A stretch of 27,686 nucleotides of DNA from CALXSC01 sp964493475 (GCA_964493475.1 CAZBNS010000012.1:1-27686), one strand, 5' to 3'; positions 1-7,645 are shown, counted from the first letter of the stretch. Numbers and translations are program-made. The notes: generated from the sequence alone by a model not told the origin.

Positions 1-215
1 AGTCGGTTGTTAAAACTCTCATAAATATTATAATTTCATCTGTTGGAATAACTGCACCAGCCACATATAAAGTCAATAATTTACTCTTTATAAATGGTAT
101 AAAGTGGCTACCCAAAAAAAATTTTGATAGCTAAAGATGTCTCGGGGTCGCGCCTTACCCTCGTTTTTAGATCGCCCAGTATTTCAAAATATATTTCGTT
201 ATTATTTATCATATA

Positions 216-590
216 CTAATATTCCTCCGCATTCATTATTGTCATAACCCTTGTTGTCTTACTTGGGTCTGTCGCATCTTCCGAGTGGTATTTAAGGTTT
301 TTGTCGTAGTAGTCAATTTTAAAAAAGTATTTTTCTTTCTTAAATTTTATGCTTCCAAAGTCATGTTCTCCATAGGGGTCGTTGTTTTCATTAAATCTGT
401 TAAATTCAATAACCTTGTTAATTAGTTTTTCTTTATCTTTATTTGGCAGTAATTCAACATATTTAGTTAAAAATACCTTTACAAGATTTGGATTTTTTAA
501 GCGCTGTCTAAACTGGTCGTTTAGCTCTCTTACTGAAAATGTTTCTGCTGTTATTTCTGTTTTATTAAAAATTTGTTTTTTAAGTTTCAT
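216..590 (-). CDS. DUF3768 family protein
   Basis: Small protein of about 124 aa. Its C-terminal half has the signature of DUF3768: NDPYGEHDFG, then FKIDYYD, then DPSKTTRVMTIM followed by an acidic-tyrosine end. This order (P-x-G-EHDFG, KIDYYD, TTRVLTIM) is what I know from the family, which is found mainly on alphaproteobacterial plasmids and islands and has no established function. The protein has no signal peptide or membrane segment and is probably cytoplasmic. I prefer the ATG at 590; a TTG six bases upstream is also in frame. No clear Shine-Dalgarno sequence is seen, but a good promoter lies 30-60 bp upstream. The gene lies outside the inferred island end at the tRNA fragment. Confidence 0.8.
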   Translation of the reverse strand: MKLKKQIFNKTEITAETFSVRELNDQFRQRLKNPNLVKVFLTKYVELLPNKDKEKLINKVIEFNRFNENNDPYGEHDFGSIKFKKEKYFFKIDYYDKNLKYHSEDATDPSKTTRVMTIMNAEEY

Positions 591-620
591 ATTCAATCAT
601 AAGTCGTAGCTTATATCGCA

Positions 621-649
621 ATTATAGTGAAGCGGTGTCTTAATGTCCA
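621..649 (-). promoter_or_regulatory. Promoter of the DUF3768 gene
   Basis: On the minus strand TGGACA (644-649) and TATAAT (621-626) are separated by exactly 17 bp, a near-consensus sigma-70 promoter. It directs transcription leftward into the DUF3768 gene with an inferred leader of about 25 nt. A second TTGACA-like box lies further upstream at about 658-663 but has no suitably spaced -10. Confidence 0.65.
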
Positions 650-866
650 GTCATAATTGTCAATAAAGTGTCTGTTTTATTAATTTTGTGGACAATTAAT
701 GAAGTCAATACGTCAAAAAATGTGGACTGCAATTTTTTACTAGTTTTTTTAATATTCTTTAAATGTTTTACTGATGTGTTAGAGTGTTTTGAGTTGATTT
801 GGCTTTAAGTCATTAAGATGAAAGATTTTGATAGCCTAATATAATTTGAAAACTCAACATAAAACC

Positions 867-893
867 GACCGGAAGACATAAATACTTCGGGTC
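867..893 (-). terminator. Terminator-like hairpin downstream of the tRNA remnant
   Basis: Arms 867-875 and 885-893 pair with a single mismatch around a 9-nt loop. Read on the minus strand the stem is followed by GGTTTTATG, a short T-rich tail. It lies about 37 bp beyond the CCA end of the tRNA fragment and has the right orientation to be the tRNA's own terminator. This suggests that sequence left of 930 is the original chromosomal downstream flank. Confidence 0.45.
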
Positions 894-929
894 TATAAAA
901 AAATTACTTAATATTGGACTATTGAAAAA

Positions 930-974
930 TGGTAGCGGGACAGGGATTTGAACCCCGGACCCAAGGATTATGAT
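930..974 (-). tRNA. 3' half of a tRNA (probably tRNA-Met, CAT), attachment-site remnant
   Basis: Read on the minus strand this contains an anticodon loop ATCATAA, the 3' strand of an anticodon stem, variable region GGGTC, a perfect 5-bp T arm (one G-T pair) around TTCAAAT, the acceptor 3' strand TCCCGCT, discriminator A and an encoded CCA. The matching 5' acceptor strand (AGCGGGA) and D arm are absent where they should be (about 1000), and the sequence upstream of the anticodon loop no longer pairs. It is therefore a partial tRNA, not a functional gene. P4-type integrases commonly use such 3' tRNA segments as attachment sites, and one is encoded 640 bp away. The Met assignment rests on the CAT anticodon and would change if the repeat boundary falls inside the loop. 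Confidence 0.75.
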
Positions 975-1023
975 ACGTATGCGCTACAAAATACAAATCC
1001 TTTAAAATACTTGTTTTGTTAGC

Positions 1024-1055
1024 AATAGAATTTTCAAAAACTCAAAAATTCTATT
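1024..1055. repeat. Perfect 11-bp inverted repeat, 10-nt loop
   Basis: Arms 1024-1034 and 1045-1055 are exact reverse complements. No T-run follows on either strand, so it does not look like an intrinsic terminator. It lies between the tRNA remnant and the integrase genes and may be a structural or protein-binding element of the attachment site. Confidence 0.5.
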
Positions 1056-1096
1056 CCGTTATCGCACATTTGCCCCATTTCCTGTCGGCTATTCAA

Positions 1097-1133
1097 ATAC
1101 AACGTCCCACTATTATATACAACAATATACAAC
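1097..1133 (+). repeat. Phased ATACAAC repeats, candidate integrase arm sites
   Basis: The heptamer ATACAAC occurs at 1097-1103, 1117-1123 and 1127-1133, with start spacings of 20 and 10 bp, close to one or two helical turns. A related ATACAAA lies at 991. Short, helically phased direct repeats next to an attachment site are typical of arm-type binding sites for tyrosine integrases or excisionases. This role is inferred from position only. Confidence 0.35.
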
Positions 1134-1268
1134 TATATATTTATTTTTTCAATAGATATTTTGTATACAGTAATACGTAATTGTATCTTGATATAATCAT
1201 TCATAATTTTTTGCATTCAACTTTTTATTCTTTACCTTTTAGTGCTGAAAATAAAGTCTTTGTTTTGC

Positions 1269-1299
1269 ATATTTAGTTATGTAATCAATAACTAAATAT
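1269..1299 (+). promoter_or_regulatory. 12-bp perfect inverted repeat before the excisionase-like gene
   Basis: Arms 1269-1280 and 1288-1299 are exact reverse complements with a 7-nt loop, ending 4 bp before the ATG at 1304. The position suits an operator for self-regulation by the HTH protein. A hairpin that hides the ribosome-binding site, which is otherwise not visible, would also fit. Neither role is proven. Confidence 0.4.
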
Positions 1300-1303
1300 T
1301 TCT

Positions 1304-1603
1304 ATGAATATAATAAATCAAGGTAAAAATCACTTTGCCAACCAAGCTAAAAAATATCTAACCACAAAAGAACTAGCAAGACACCTAAGTATATCGGAAT
1401 CAACTTTAATATCCTATCGTGCAAATGAATGTGGCCCGGCATATAAAAAGATTGGGAGAATGGTTCGCTATGACATAGAAGAGGTTAATTCCTGGATTGA
1501 GTTAGAAAATAAAAAAGCAAAAAAAGAAGATAAAAAAGACGACAATGGACTGGACAATAGACACTCTTTCCCTAGTTTGTCAGTCATTACTAACAACCAA
1601 TAA
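1304..1603 (+). CDS. Excisionase-like helix-turn-helix protein (AlpA/MerR-like)
   Basis: 99 aa. Residues about 18-60 form a winged HTH of the HTH_17/excisionase type: YLTTKELARHLSISESTL, then a GPAYKKIGRMVRYD wing and a VNSWIE helix. Proteins of this build serve as recombination directionality factors or as activators of the integrase gene in P4-like islands (AlpA). The tail after residue 66 is Lys/Asp-rich and probably disordered. The gene ends 10 bp before the integrase start, so the two form an operon. An inverted repeat directly before the start is a candidate autoregulatory site. The start is uncertain because no Shine-Dalgarno sequence is seen in front of the ATG. Confidence 0.75.
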   Translation: MNIINQGKNHFANQAKKYLTTKELARHLSISESTLISYRANECGPAYKKIGRMVRYDIEEVNSWIELENKKAKKEDKKDDNGLDNRHSFPSLSVITNNQ

Positions 1604-1613
1604 AGGTAAAATA

Positions 1614-2894
1614 ATGACTAAACGTATTACAAAAAAACTAACTCATGACCTAATAGAAGAGCTAAATGGAAATGAGGATATAAAGGTAAAAGATACCGAA
1701 ATAAAAGGATTTTATGTTTGGTACTATGCTAAAACAGGATTAAAGGCTTTTTATATAAGATTTAGAACTCTAAATACAAAAGTTGAAAGAAATATAAGAA
1801 TAGGCAGATACCCGGAGTTTAGAATAAAAGAGGCAAGGGAAATTGCGGAGGATTATAAACACAGAGTTGCCAGGGGAGGAGACCCAATACTAGACAAAGA
1901 AAAAGAACTTGAAGAAATAAAAAGAAATGAAGAGAAAAAGAAAATAGAAGCAGAAAAGCAAATTAAAGTAAAAGATCTACTGCAAAAATACCTAGATGAA
2001 TACTCAAAGATACATAAAAAACTAGCAACCTATAAATCCGATAAAGCTCTGACAGCTAATTATATAAACCCGGTTTTAGGGGAAACATCCATAATGGATT
2101 TAAACTTTAAAATATTAAATGACCTGAACTGCGAGATTGGAAAGAAAAGTAAATCACAGGCCAATCATGTAATTGCTCTAATTTCCCATTTTCTAAATTG
2201 GTGCGAAGAACTAGAATATAGAGAAATAAATACCAATCCTTGTAGAAGAATAAAGAAATTTAAACTAAAAGGCAGAGATAGAGTTTTATCTTTAGAGGAA
2301 TATAAAAGACTATTTGAGGCGCTGGAAGAGGGTAAAAAGCTCAATATATATAATCCTTTAACTTTTGATTTAATTAAAGTTTTAGCATTAACCGGCTGTA
2401 GATCATCTGAAGGAAAAGACCTAACTTGGGAAGAAGTAGATTTTGACAATAGTATGTTGAGACTAAAGGATAGCAAAACAGGAGGTAAGGCTGTGCCAAT
2501 AGCAAAAGCAGCTATGGATATTTTGAGAGAAATATATAAAGATAGAGAAAATAAAAATGAAACATCTAAATATGTGTTTCCGTCATCCATAGATAAAAAC
2601 AAACCTCTGGTAGATTTAAGAAGGCCATGGGCTTTTGCATTAAAATTTGCAGAAATTGAAGCCATAAGAATTCACGATTTAAGGCATTCGTTTACAACAC
2701 TTGGCTGTATGAGCGGACAGGATATGGCGGTTATAAGCAAAGTACTGGGACATACTCAGATTACTACCACTCAGAGATATACCCATATAAATAATGTAAA
2801 AGGAGTAGAGGCAGCAAACGTAATAGCAAATAACATAATAGAGGCTACAAATGAAACAAATAAGAAATTTGAGCCGGTTGTGGTAAATGGCTAA
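1614..2894 (+). CDS. int: P4-type site-specific tyrosine recombinase (integrase)
   Basis: 426 aa, a usual length for P4-like integrases. The N-terminus (about 1-95) matches the Arm-DNA-binding domain (DUF4102 type), with KGFYVWYYAKTGLKAFYIRF and IGRYPEF. A Lys/Glu-rich linker and a SAM-like core-binding domain follow (about 115-205). The catalytic domain keeps the expected residues: the first Arg in LTGCRSSEGKDLTW, HDLRH for the His-x-x-Arg box, LGH for the second His, and Tyr in TTQRYTH as nucleophile. It would catalyse integration and excision at the tRNA site at 930-974. I take the ATG at 1614 because AAAGG lies just upstream and the homologous domain begins there; the frame is open further upstream inside the excisionase gene. 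Confidence 0.93.
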   Translation: MTKRITKKLTHDLIEELNGNEDIKVKDTEIKGFYVWYYAKTGLKAFYIRFRTLNTKVERNIRIGRYPEFRIKEAREIAEDYKHRVARGGDPILDKEKELEEIKRNEEKKKIEAEKQIKVKDLLQKYLDEYSKIHKKLATYKSDKALTANYINPVLGETSIMDLNFKILNDLNCEIGKKSKSQANHVIALISHFLNWCEELEYREINTNPCRRIKKFKLKGRDRVLSLEEYKRLFEALEEGKKLNIYNPLTFDLIKVLALTGCRSSEGKDLTWEEVDFDNSMLRLKDSKTGGKAVPIAKAAMDILREIYKDRENKNETSKYVFPSSIDKNKPLVDLRRPWAFALKFAEIEAIRIHDLRHSFTTLGCMSGQDMAVISKVLGHTQITTTQRYTHINNVKGVEAANVIANNIIEATNETNKKFEPVVVNG

Positions 2895-2910
2895 TAATAT
2901 TTAATGGTAT

Positions 2911-3546
2911 TTAGCTAGGCAAAAACCTATTTATATCTTCCAAGTACCATTTCACAAATTTCTCCCTAATGTTAACTTTGGCGTATATTTTACGCCTTTC
3001 TATTTTTATCCCATTGTTTTCTTCTTTTTCAGAATCGTAATTTATGGAAATTACTTCGACACTAAATTTCCAAAACTTCTTATTATTTTTTAACTCGTTT
3101 AGTTCAATTAGTTTTTCGTAGGCGGATTTAAACTTATAGTCAATTTTGTAGGTTGTTGTGGCGACTCCTCTTATAAATTCTAATCCATCAAAATAGCTTA
3201 AAGCTTTTGCTATACATGTCCTATGTTTTCCGCAGTCAACAAAATATTTTCCATCCATTGCGATATAGCTCATATCATCCTTTTTACAGGAACTGTGATA
3301 ATATTCCGAAGAGTATTTTCGTAATAAGTCTAGATTTTGAGGCATTCTTTTCGCGTTGTTAAATACTTCATACCATGAATTGCATTCGTATTTATTATTG
3401 CAACCAACTATATCAGAAATTTTTACACAGTCATGATTATTGTTTATTATTTCTGATGCAAACTTTTCCATTTCCTTATCATAATCAATAAATCCTTCCC
3501 TAAAAACTTCTGGAACTTCTTTTGCCAATAATTCCTCAAGATTCAT
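2911..3546 (-). CDS. ParB/sulfiredoxin-like domain protein of unknown function, last gene of the cdi array
   Basis: 211 aa, no signal peptide, so cytoplasmic. Residues around 97-116 (AMDGKYFVDCGKHRTCIAKAL) resemble the core of the ParB/sulfiredoxin-like fold, where a G-x-HR-x-x-A motif binds nucleotide (CTP in ParB, ATP in sulfiredoxin). Cysteines at 63, 74, 92, 109 and 115 are notable. The rest is not recognised. It starts 25 bp after cdiB with a clear AAGGAAT ribosome-binding site, so it probably belongs to the same transcript. It ends tail-to-tail with the integrase, only 16 bp apart, and no strong terminator is visible between them. It could be regulatory, a modifying enzyme or cargo of the island; I cannot decide. 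Confidence 0.6.
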   Translation of the reverse strand: MNLEELLAKEVPEVFREGFIDYDKEMEKFASEIINNNHDCVKISDIVGCNNKYECNSWYEVFNNAKRMPQNLDLLRKYSSEYYHSSCKKDDMSYIAMDGKYFVDCGKHRTCIAKALSYFDGLEFIRGVATTTYKIDYKFKSAYEKLIELNELKNNKKFWKFSVEVISINYDSEKEENNGIKIERRKIYAKVNIREKFVKWYLEDINRFLPS

Positions 3547-3571
3547 ATGTAATTCCTTTTTTTAAATTAAA

Positions 3572-6253
3572 TTACCAACTAACTCCAACTCTCCAATATA
3601 CACTGTGATTCTCCTTTTCTAACCCATCTCTGGTCTGTAGATACTGCGGACTATGTATAGCCTTTGAATAGGTCAAAGACCAGTTTAAATAATCCCCATA
3701 GTAATTCAACCCAATCCCAAATCCGGACAAATAACCACTTCTTGCATTATATTGTCGTTGAAGAGTGTCATTGTATTTGTTTCTCACATAACCATAGTCA
3801 TAGAAAATTGAAAGATAGGTTTTTGAAAGTAGTGAATTTAAACTTTCCCTTGTTAGGAATATAGTATTGTAGTTCATTGTTCTATTCATTAATGATGGTG
3901 TTTTGTTATCGTTATTATTGTTGCTGTTATGACTCTTGTTGTTTTTGCTATCTGTGTACTGTCCACTTCCGGTTATAAAATCAGGAAGTAATTGAAACAC
4001 ATTAACCCTCAGATCATTCCTAAAATAGAAACCATTGTCTCCGGATATGCTTGACTCTCTAAATCCTCTGACGGTATACTCTCCGCCTACAGAGAATTGG
4101 TCTTTGCCATAGAGGGGATTGAAGCTGTATTGGGAGTCTGCGGTTAGGGTATAGGTTATAGGTAGTTTGTTTCTTGTTTTTGTTGGTATTTGTTCTATGA
4201 TTTCCTTTTCTTTTTCAGTATTTTTGCCCTTTATTTTTCTTTTTATCTCTTTTGTTGAATTTGTTCCATCCAGGTTTCTCATTTGGGTTTTAGTTAATAG
4301 AGGGAAGTTAAACCTTGTATTATAATAGACATATAGCTTTATAAGGTCATATTGCAGGTGCATTTCTCTTTTATCAACGTTCTTGGTTCCATAAACTCCT
4401 TCGTCCATTTTGGAGCCGAACCAGCTTAGCCCCCTTTGATAAGATGGTTTCAGGATTATTGTTCCATATTTTGTAAATATAGTATTATTTATGTAAATAC
4501 TTCCACTTGATGTTTTCTTGCTTCCGGTATCACTTTTTAAATCCCTTATATAGCTTTCCGTATCTCTAATTTCTAATGTTGTTCCTGCATTGAGTTTGTA
4601 TTTCTGCGTTCTATACATAACTCTGTCAAGGGAATAGGATTGGGTTATGGTTTCTCCTGTGGTATGGAATATTGTTTTTTGCCCACTATTTGTTGTTTTA
4701 TAGGTGGAATAGTTCAGGCTATTATTTATAGTCCAGTAGCCTATAGGAAAAGATATATTGCTGTATAGGGATTTGCTGTATCTTTGTTTTTCTTCATCAT
4801 TACTAAAGAAATCTAGTGTATTTTTGAATGGGTGTTTGTTTGCAGGATCATTTGGATCGTCAACTTTGTTGTTGCCATTAAAAAACGAGCTGTCTGTATA
4901 GCTAATGTATATGTTATCATTGATGGATATTAGGTTGTCTTGACTTAGCGAAAGACTAATTACATTCTCACCTGTGTTTTTACTTCCGGAATTATTCACT
5001 CCGGCTGTCAAAAATGTTGTTCTTTTACCTGTAAAAACACCATTCTTCATTGGGTCTTGGTTGTTGGTTATAATTACATCAGTATAGCCTGCGCCACTAG
5101 CGCCACCTGCTGTTGTTGGTTCAACACTCATTGTAATACTGTTGGATTGGAGGCGGTTCATTTGATCCAGTCCCTGTTCAAAATCTCTCATATTAAAAAC
5201 CCTTTCTCTTTTGAATGGAAAGGCAAAGGCTGTTTGCATTGATTGGCGGGAACGAGTCCATGCTGATGGCTGTTTTTGATTTTGTTCTTGCTGTGTTTTT
5301 AGGTTTTCCTGTTTTACCTGCAGGGCAAGGGTTTCTAGTTGAGGTTCAAGCGCGGTGATTTCCTTTTTTAATTCCTCTTTTTTTAATTCGTTTGCTGAGT
5401 TTTTATGTTTTGTTTGAAGGGTTTTATACTTTTCAAACAGCTTTGTAAGTTCCTTTTCTTTAGGTGTTTGCTTTTGTTTTCTTTGGACATTAAGTTTTAC
5501 ACTATTAACCAAACCCTCCTCAATAATCACAATAAAAGTAGTTTTTACTTCCTCTTTCCCTGTTTTTTGATTTACTATTGGCTTGCCTGTTTTTTGGTCT
5601 ATTACTTTTTCGTGGGTCATGTGCCTCATGTCAAAGTAAATCCTAGCCATCGTATAGCCATTATTGATATAGAAGTTTGTCAGTTTGGATTGTAGGTCAG
5701 TTATGTTGGTTTTACTTATGCACCTATTGAGAAAGCTATTTACTATTTTTTTATTTAGAGTTTCTGTTGAATAGACCTCATTTCCTTTTAAGATTATTTG
5801 ATTGAAGCGATAGGGACAGGTGGCTTCCAGTTCAGATATGCAGTCAGTTCGGGTTTGGGCGCACTGTTCTATGCATTGTTTCTTGTTGTCTCCTTTGTTA
5901 TCTTTTGCGGTATCGGTTTCCATTTGATTATTATTAATGGATTGATTACATTTATTTATACATTTGTTATATTCAACATCGCATTTGTTTTGAGCGGTTA
6001 TTGGTTGATTTGTTGCATTACCATCTTCCACAACTCCTTCTCTAACTCTACTATCTCTTATGTTTTGTGTTTCACGGAGATTTTGTTGCTGTTCTCGGAA
6101 TTGTCTTTGCTGTTCCTGCTGATGCTGGAGGATTTGCTGTTGGCGGATTGCCTGCTGGTCGGTAGTGGCATGGGCGGTTGCGAAATATCCAGCCAAAGTA
6201 AAGGTCAAAATATAAAAACTAATCTTAAAATATTGGGTTAATCTAAAAAACAT
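3572..6253 (-). CDS. cdiB: CdiB/TpsB outer-membrane transporter of two-partner secretion
   Basis: 893 aa porter that would export the CdiA exoprotein across the outer membrane. Order of parts: signal peptide about 1-29; Gln-rich N-terminal helix about 33-62, typical of ShlB/FhaC; a Cys-rich stretch 91-146 (Cys 91, 98, 102, 127, 131, 138, 146); POTRA1 about 147-255; a charged coiled coil about 256-325; POTRA2 about 337-397 with the family motif FNMRDFEQGLDQMNRLQSN; then the barrel with the loop-6 motif VRGF near residue 728, and a terminal strand ending in aromatic Trp. FhaC-type proteins are usually 550-600 aa, so the Cys-rich and coiled-coil insertions are unusual. The ATG at 6253 lies inside the previous gene (11-nt overlap), which suggests translational coupling. 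Confidence 0.92.
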   Translation of the reverse strand: MFFRLTQYFKISFYILTFTLAGYFATAHATTDQQAIRQQQILQHQQEQQRQFREQQQNLRETQNIRDSRVREGVVEDGNATNQPITAQNKCDVEYNKCINKCNQSINNNQMETDTAKDNKGDNKKQCIEQCAQTRTDCISELEATCPYRFNQIILKGNEVYSTETLNKKIVNSFLNRCISKTNITDLQSKLTNFYINNGYTMARIYFDMRHMTHEKVIDQKTGKPIVNQKTGKEEVKTTFIVIIEEGLVNSVKLNVQRKQKQTPKEKELTKLFEKYKTLQTKHKNSANELKKEELKKEITALEPQLETLALQVKQENLKTQQEQNQKQPSAWTRSRQSMQTAFAFPFKRERVFNMRDFEQGLDQMNRLQSNSITMSVEPTTAGGASGAGYTDVIITNNQDPMKNGVFTGKRTTFLTAGVNNSGSKNTGENVISLSLSQDNLISINDNIYISYTDSSFFNGNNKVDDPNDPANKHPFKNTLDFFSNDEEKQRYSKSLYSNISFPIGYWTINNSLNYSTYKTTNSGQKTIFHTTGETITQSYSLDRVMYRTQKYKLNAGTTLEIRDTESYIRDLKSDTGSKKTSSGSIYINNTIFTKYGTIILKPSYQRGLSWFGSKMDEGVYGTKNVDKREMHLQYDLIKLYVYYNTRFNFPLLTKTQMRNLDGTNSTKEIKRKIKGKNTEKEKEIIEQIPTKTRNKLPITYTLTADSQYSFNPLYGKDQFSVGGEYTVRGFRESSISGDNGFYFRNDLRVNVFQLLPDFITGSGQYTDSKNNKSHNSNNNNDNKTPSLMNRTMNYNTIFLTRESLNSLLSKTYLSIFYDYGYVRNKYNDTLQRQYNARSGYLSGFGIGLNYYGDYLNWSLTYSKAIHSPQYLQTRDGLEKENHSVYWRVGVSW

Positions 6254-7031
6254 AATTCAATCCTAACCTTATTGTATTAACCCCTATCTTAACCTTTCCC
6301 TCTCCATTGGGGTCATCAAATATCTGGTCTTTTATACTAAAGAATGAATATTCATAACCCAACACAACATCAAACCTTTTTGAAACCGAGTAAATAAATC
6401 CAAGACCAAAAGTGGGAGCAATTACCCAGTCATTATATCTTATAAATTCGTCCGCATAATACATACTATAGTCAGTGTAGGTATAGGTTGATTCATACTC
6501 AAAATGTCTTAGACCAACAGAACCAAATATGGTGAGTTTATCAATAAAGCTATTAGATATATTTAAGTCATTATTTGACTTGTTATTATGTTGATTGCCT
6601 AACCTACCACCATTGCCGAAGTTATACCCAACATTAACTCTTGCATTAAATATTGATGTTATCTTAACTTCTTCTGATTCAACTTGATCTGTTGTTCCCC
6701 TATATGGCCTTGTTGCTTTTTTATGGAGTGCATAGTCTGCATTTATAAAAGCCTCAACTCCTAAATATAGCTTTCCAATATCTCCACGAATACCTGCACC
6801 TATACCCGCACCATATCCAAATTCACTGTCGGACTTTCCAAATCCATCTGACATGTTATAGGAGCGGTTGGAAAGGGAGGAGATGTTGGTTTGGGCGGTT
6901 AGAGAGTAGTATGGTTTGTAGATGATGGAAGTGTTTGGAGTGGCGGCAAAGGATTTTTCAATAAATAAACTATTGCCTATAAAATAGATTATAGACAATA
7001 GTATTAAATTTTTTATCGTTCTTATTTTCAT
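6243..7031 (-). CDS. Small outer-membrane beta-barrel protein
   Basis: 262 aa from the ATG at 7031. The N-terminus has a signal peptide (MKIRTIKNLILLSIIYFIG, with probable cleavage after SFAA). The rest alternates in the way of an 8-stranded OmpA/OMP_b-brl barrel: YGAGIGAGIRGDIGKLYLGVEA, FNARVNVGYNFG, KLTIFGSVGLRHFEYE, WVIAPTFGLGFIYS, RFDVVLGYEYSFF and the terminal TIRLGLNYVF with C-terminal Phe, the usual signal for BAM-dependent assembly. It sits one base after the lipoprotein stop and overlaps cdiB by 11 nt, so the three are tightly coupled. It could assist CdiB, anchor CdiA, or act as receptor or self-recognition barrel; nothing in the sequence selects one of these. Confidence 0.75.
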   Translation of the reverse strand: MKIRTIKNLILLSIIYFIGNSLFIEKSFAATPNTSIIYKPYYSLTAQTNISSLSNRSYNMSDGFGKSDSEFGYGAGIGAGIRGDIGKLYLGVEAFINADYALHKKATRPYRGTTDQVESEEVKITSIFNARVNVGYNFGNGGRLGNQHNNKSNNDLNISNSFIDKLTIFGSVGLRHFEYESTYTYTDYSMYYADEFIRYNDWVIAPTFGLGFIYSVSKRFDVVLGYEYSFFSIKDQIFDDPNGEGKVKIGVNTIRLGLNYVF

Positions 7032-7032
7032 T

Positions 7033-7566
7033 TTAAAATTGTTTTGTTTTGTCTCCAATTGTAAAAACTTTATTCTCGTCTTCAAACTCAAATCTAAATT
7101 TAACAGTTGGATTATAATTACCAATTACCTCAGCTTTTATATTAACCCTTGGCAAAACTAGAGTTTCCCCTTCCTTTACTGTAAATGACAGGAAATATGG
7201 CTTGTTATTTGCTTTGTCCCATCCATTTCTCATTAGATAGTGTCCACTTTCACTGACAATAAAACCATTGTTATTATCTATTTGAAAAGAATCCAAATAA
7301 TAGGTTCCAGCATCAAGTTTTATAGTTTCACTTTCAGGATATTTAAAGCCACTATTCATCATAAGTGCAGCCTTTGTATTCCCGCCAACCGAAAAGACCG
7401 AACCTTTTGTTCCATCTGGATTTATTTTTCTCCAAAAGGTTAGGGCTGATTTACCATTTCCTTCAAAATCAAAGCTGACAGTTGCCGGATTTTGAGTTTT
7501 AACGCTATTTGTAGCACATGAAACCACAAATAATAATATAGACAAACAAGATAGTAATTTTTTCAT
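7033..7566 (-). CDS. Lipoprotein in the BcpO-like position
   Basis: 177 aa. The lipobox LLFVVSC follows a short Lys-Lys signal, giving an acylated Cys at about residue 17; residue +2 is Ala, which favours outer-membrane sorting. The mature part looks beta-rich (SFDFEGNGKSALTFWRKI, KLDAGTYYLDSF, FLSFTVKEGETLVLP) and I recognise no named family. A good ribosome-binding site (AAAGGA) precedes the ATG. In Burkholderia bcpAIOB loci a small lipoprotein gene, bcpO, lies between the toxin/immunity genes and the transporter gene; this gene has the same place, but similarity of sequence to BcpO was not tested. Confidence 0.65.
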   Translation of the reverse strand: MKKLLSCLSILLFVVSCATNSVKTQNPATVSFDFEGNGKSALTFWRKINPDGTKGSVFSVGGNTKAALMMNSGFKYPESETIKLDAGTYYLDSFQIDNNNGFIVSESGHYLMRNGWDKANNKPYFLSFTVKEGETLVLPRVNIKAEVIGNYNPTVKFRFEFEDENKVFTIGDKTKQF

Positions 7567-7645
7567 TTTTTTCCTTTAGTTTTTTTTAATAATTTAATAA
7601 ATTAATAATGTAAAATAGTATAAAATTTTCTAGAAAAAGCTATTT
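7567..7645 (-). promoter_or_regulatory. Gap before the lipoprotein-OMP-cdiB group
   Basis: This AT-rich gap holds a 12-bp palindrome (7626-7637, TTTTCTAGAAAA) and a TATACT box on the minus strand without a well-spaced -35. A separate promoter for the lipoprotein, OMP and cdiB would make sense so that export machinery is made even if module genes are lost, but I see only weak evidence for one. Confidence 0.25.

Larger units (their letters stand above)
597..1303. other. Intergenic stretch with promoter, tRNA remnant and integrase control region
   Basis: No protein gene is supported in these 700 bp. From left to right it holds the DUF3768 promoter (621-649), a terminator-like hairpin (867-893), a tRNA 3' half (930-974), a perfect 11-bp inverted repeat (1024-1034 with 1045-1055), three ATACAAC repeats (from 1097), a TATAAT box at 1192-1197 with no good -35, and a perfect 12-bp inverted repeat just before the excisionase-like gene. 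Read together this is an attachment-site and integrase control region. Confidence 0.6.

Noticed and set aside
1..115. Open frame on the minus strand running off the left edge (about 38 codons, containing a YVAGAVIPTDE stretch).
   Set aside because: No ATG, only weak TTG starts, and no family match. It is too short at the window edge to call a gene, although a partial gene is possible.
140..170. GC-rich GGGGT/ACCCT hairpin followed by five T on the plus strand.
   Set aside because: The stem is only 5 bp with a wobble pair, and no plus-strand gene ends before it.
1614..2894. Possible insertion sequence because of the recombinase gene.
   Set aside because: The protein is a P4-type integrase with an arm-binding domain next to a tRNA attachment site; no transposase or IS terminal repeats were seen in the window.
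5798..6241. Plus-strand open frame of 147 codons with many hydrophobic residues opposite cdiB.
   Set aside because: Hydrophobicity is a by-product of reading the Gln-, Asn- and Lys-rich CdiB N-terminus backwards; there is no ribosome-binding site and no family match.
7626..7637. 12-bp palindrome TTTTCTAGAAAA as an operator.
   Set aside because: Such AT palindromes are expected by chance in this base composition, and no well-formed promoter lies around it; noted only in the gap entry.
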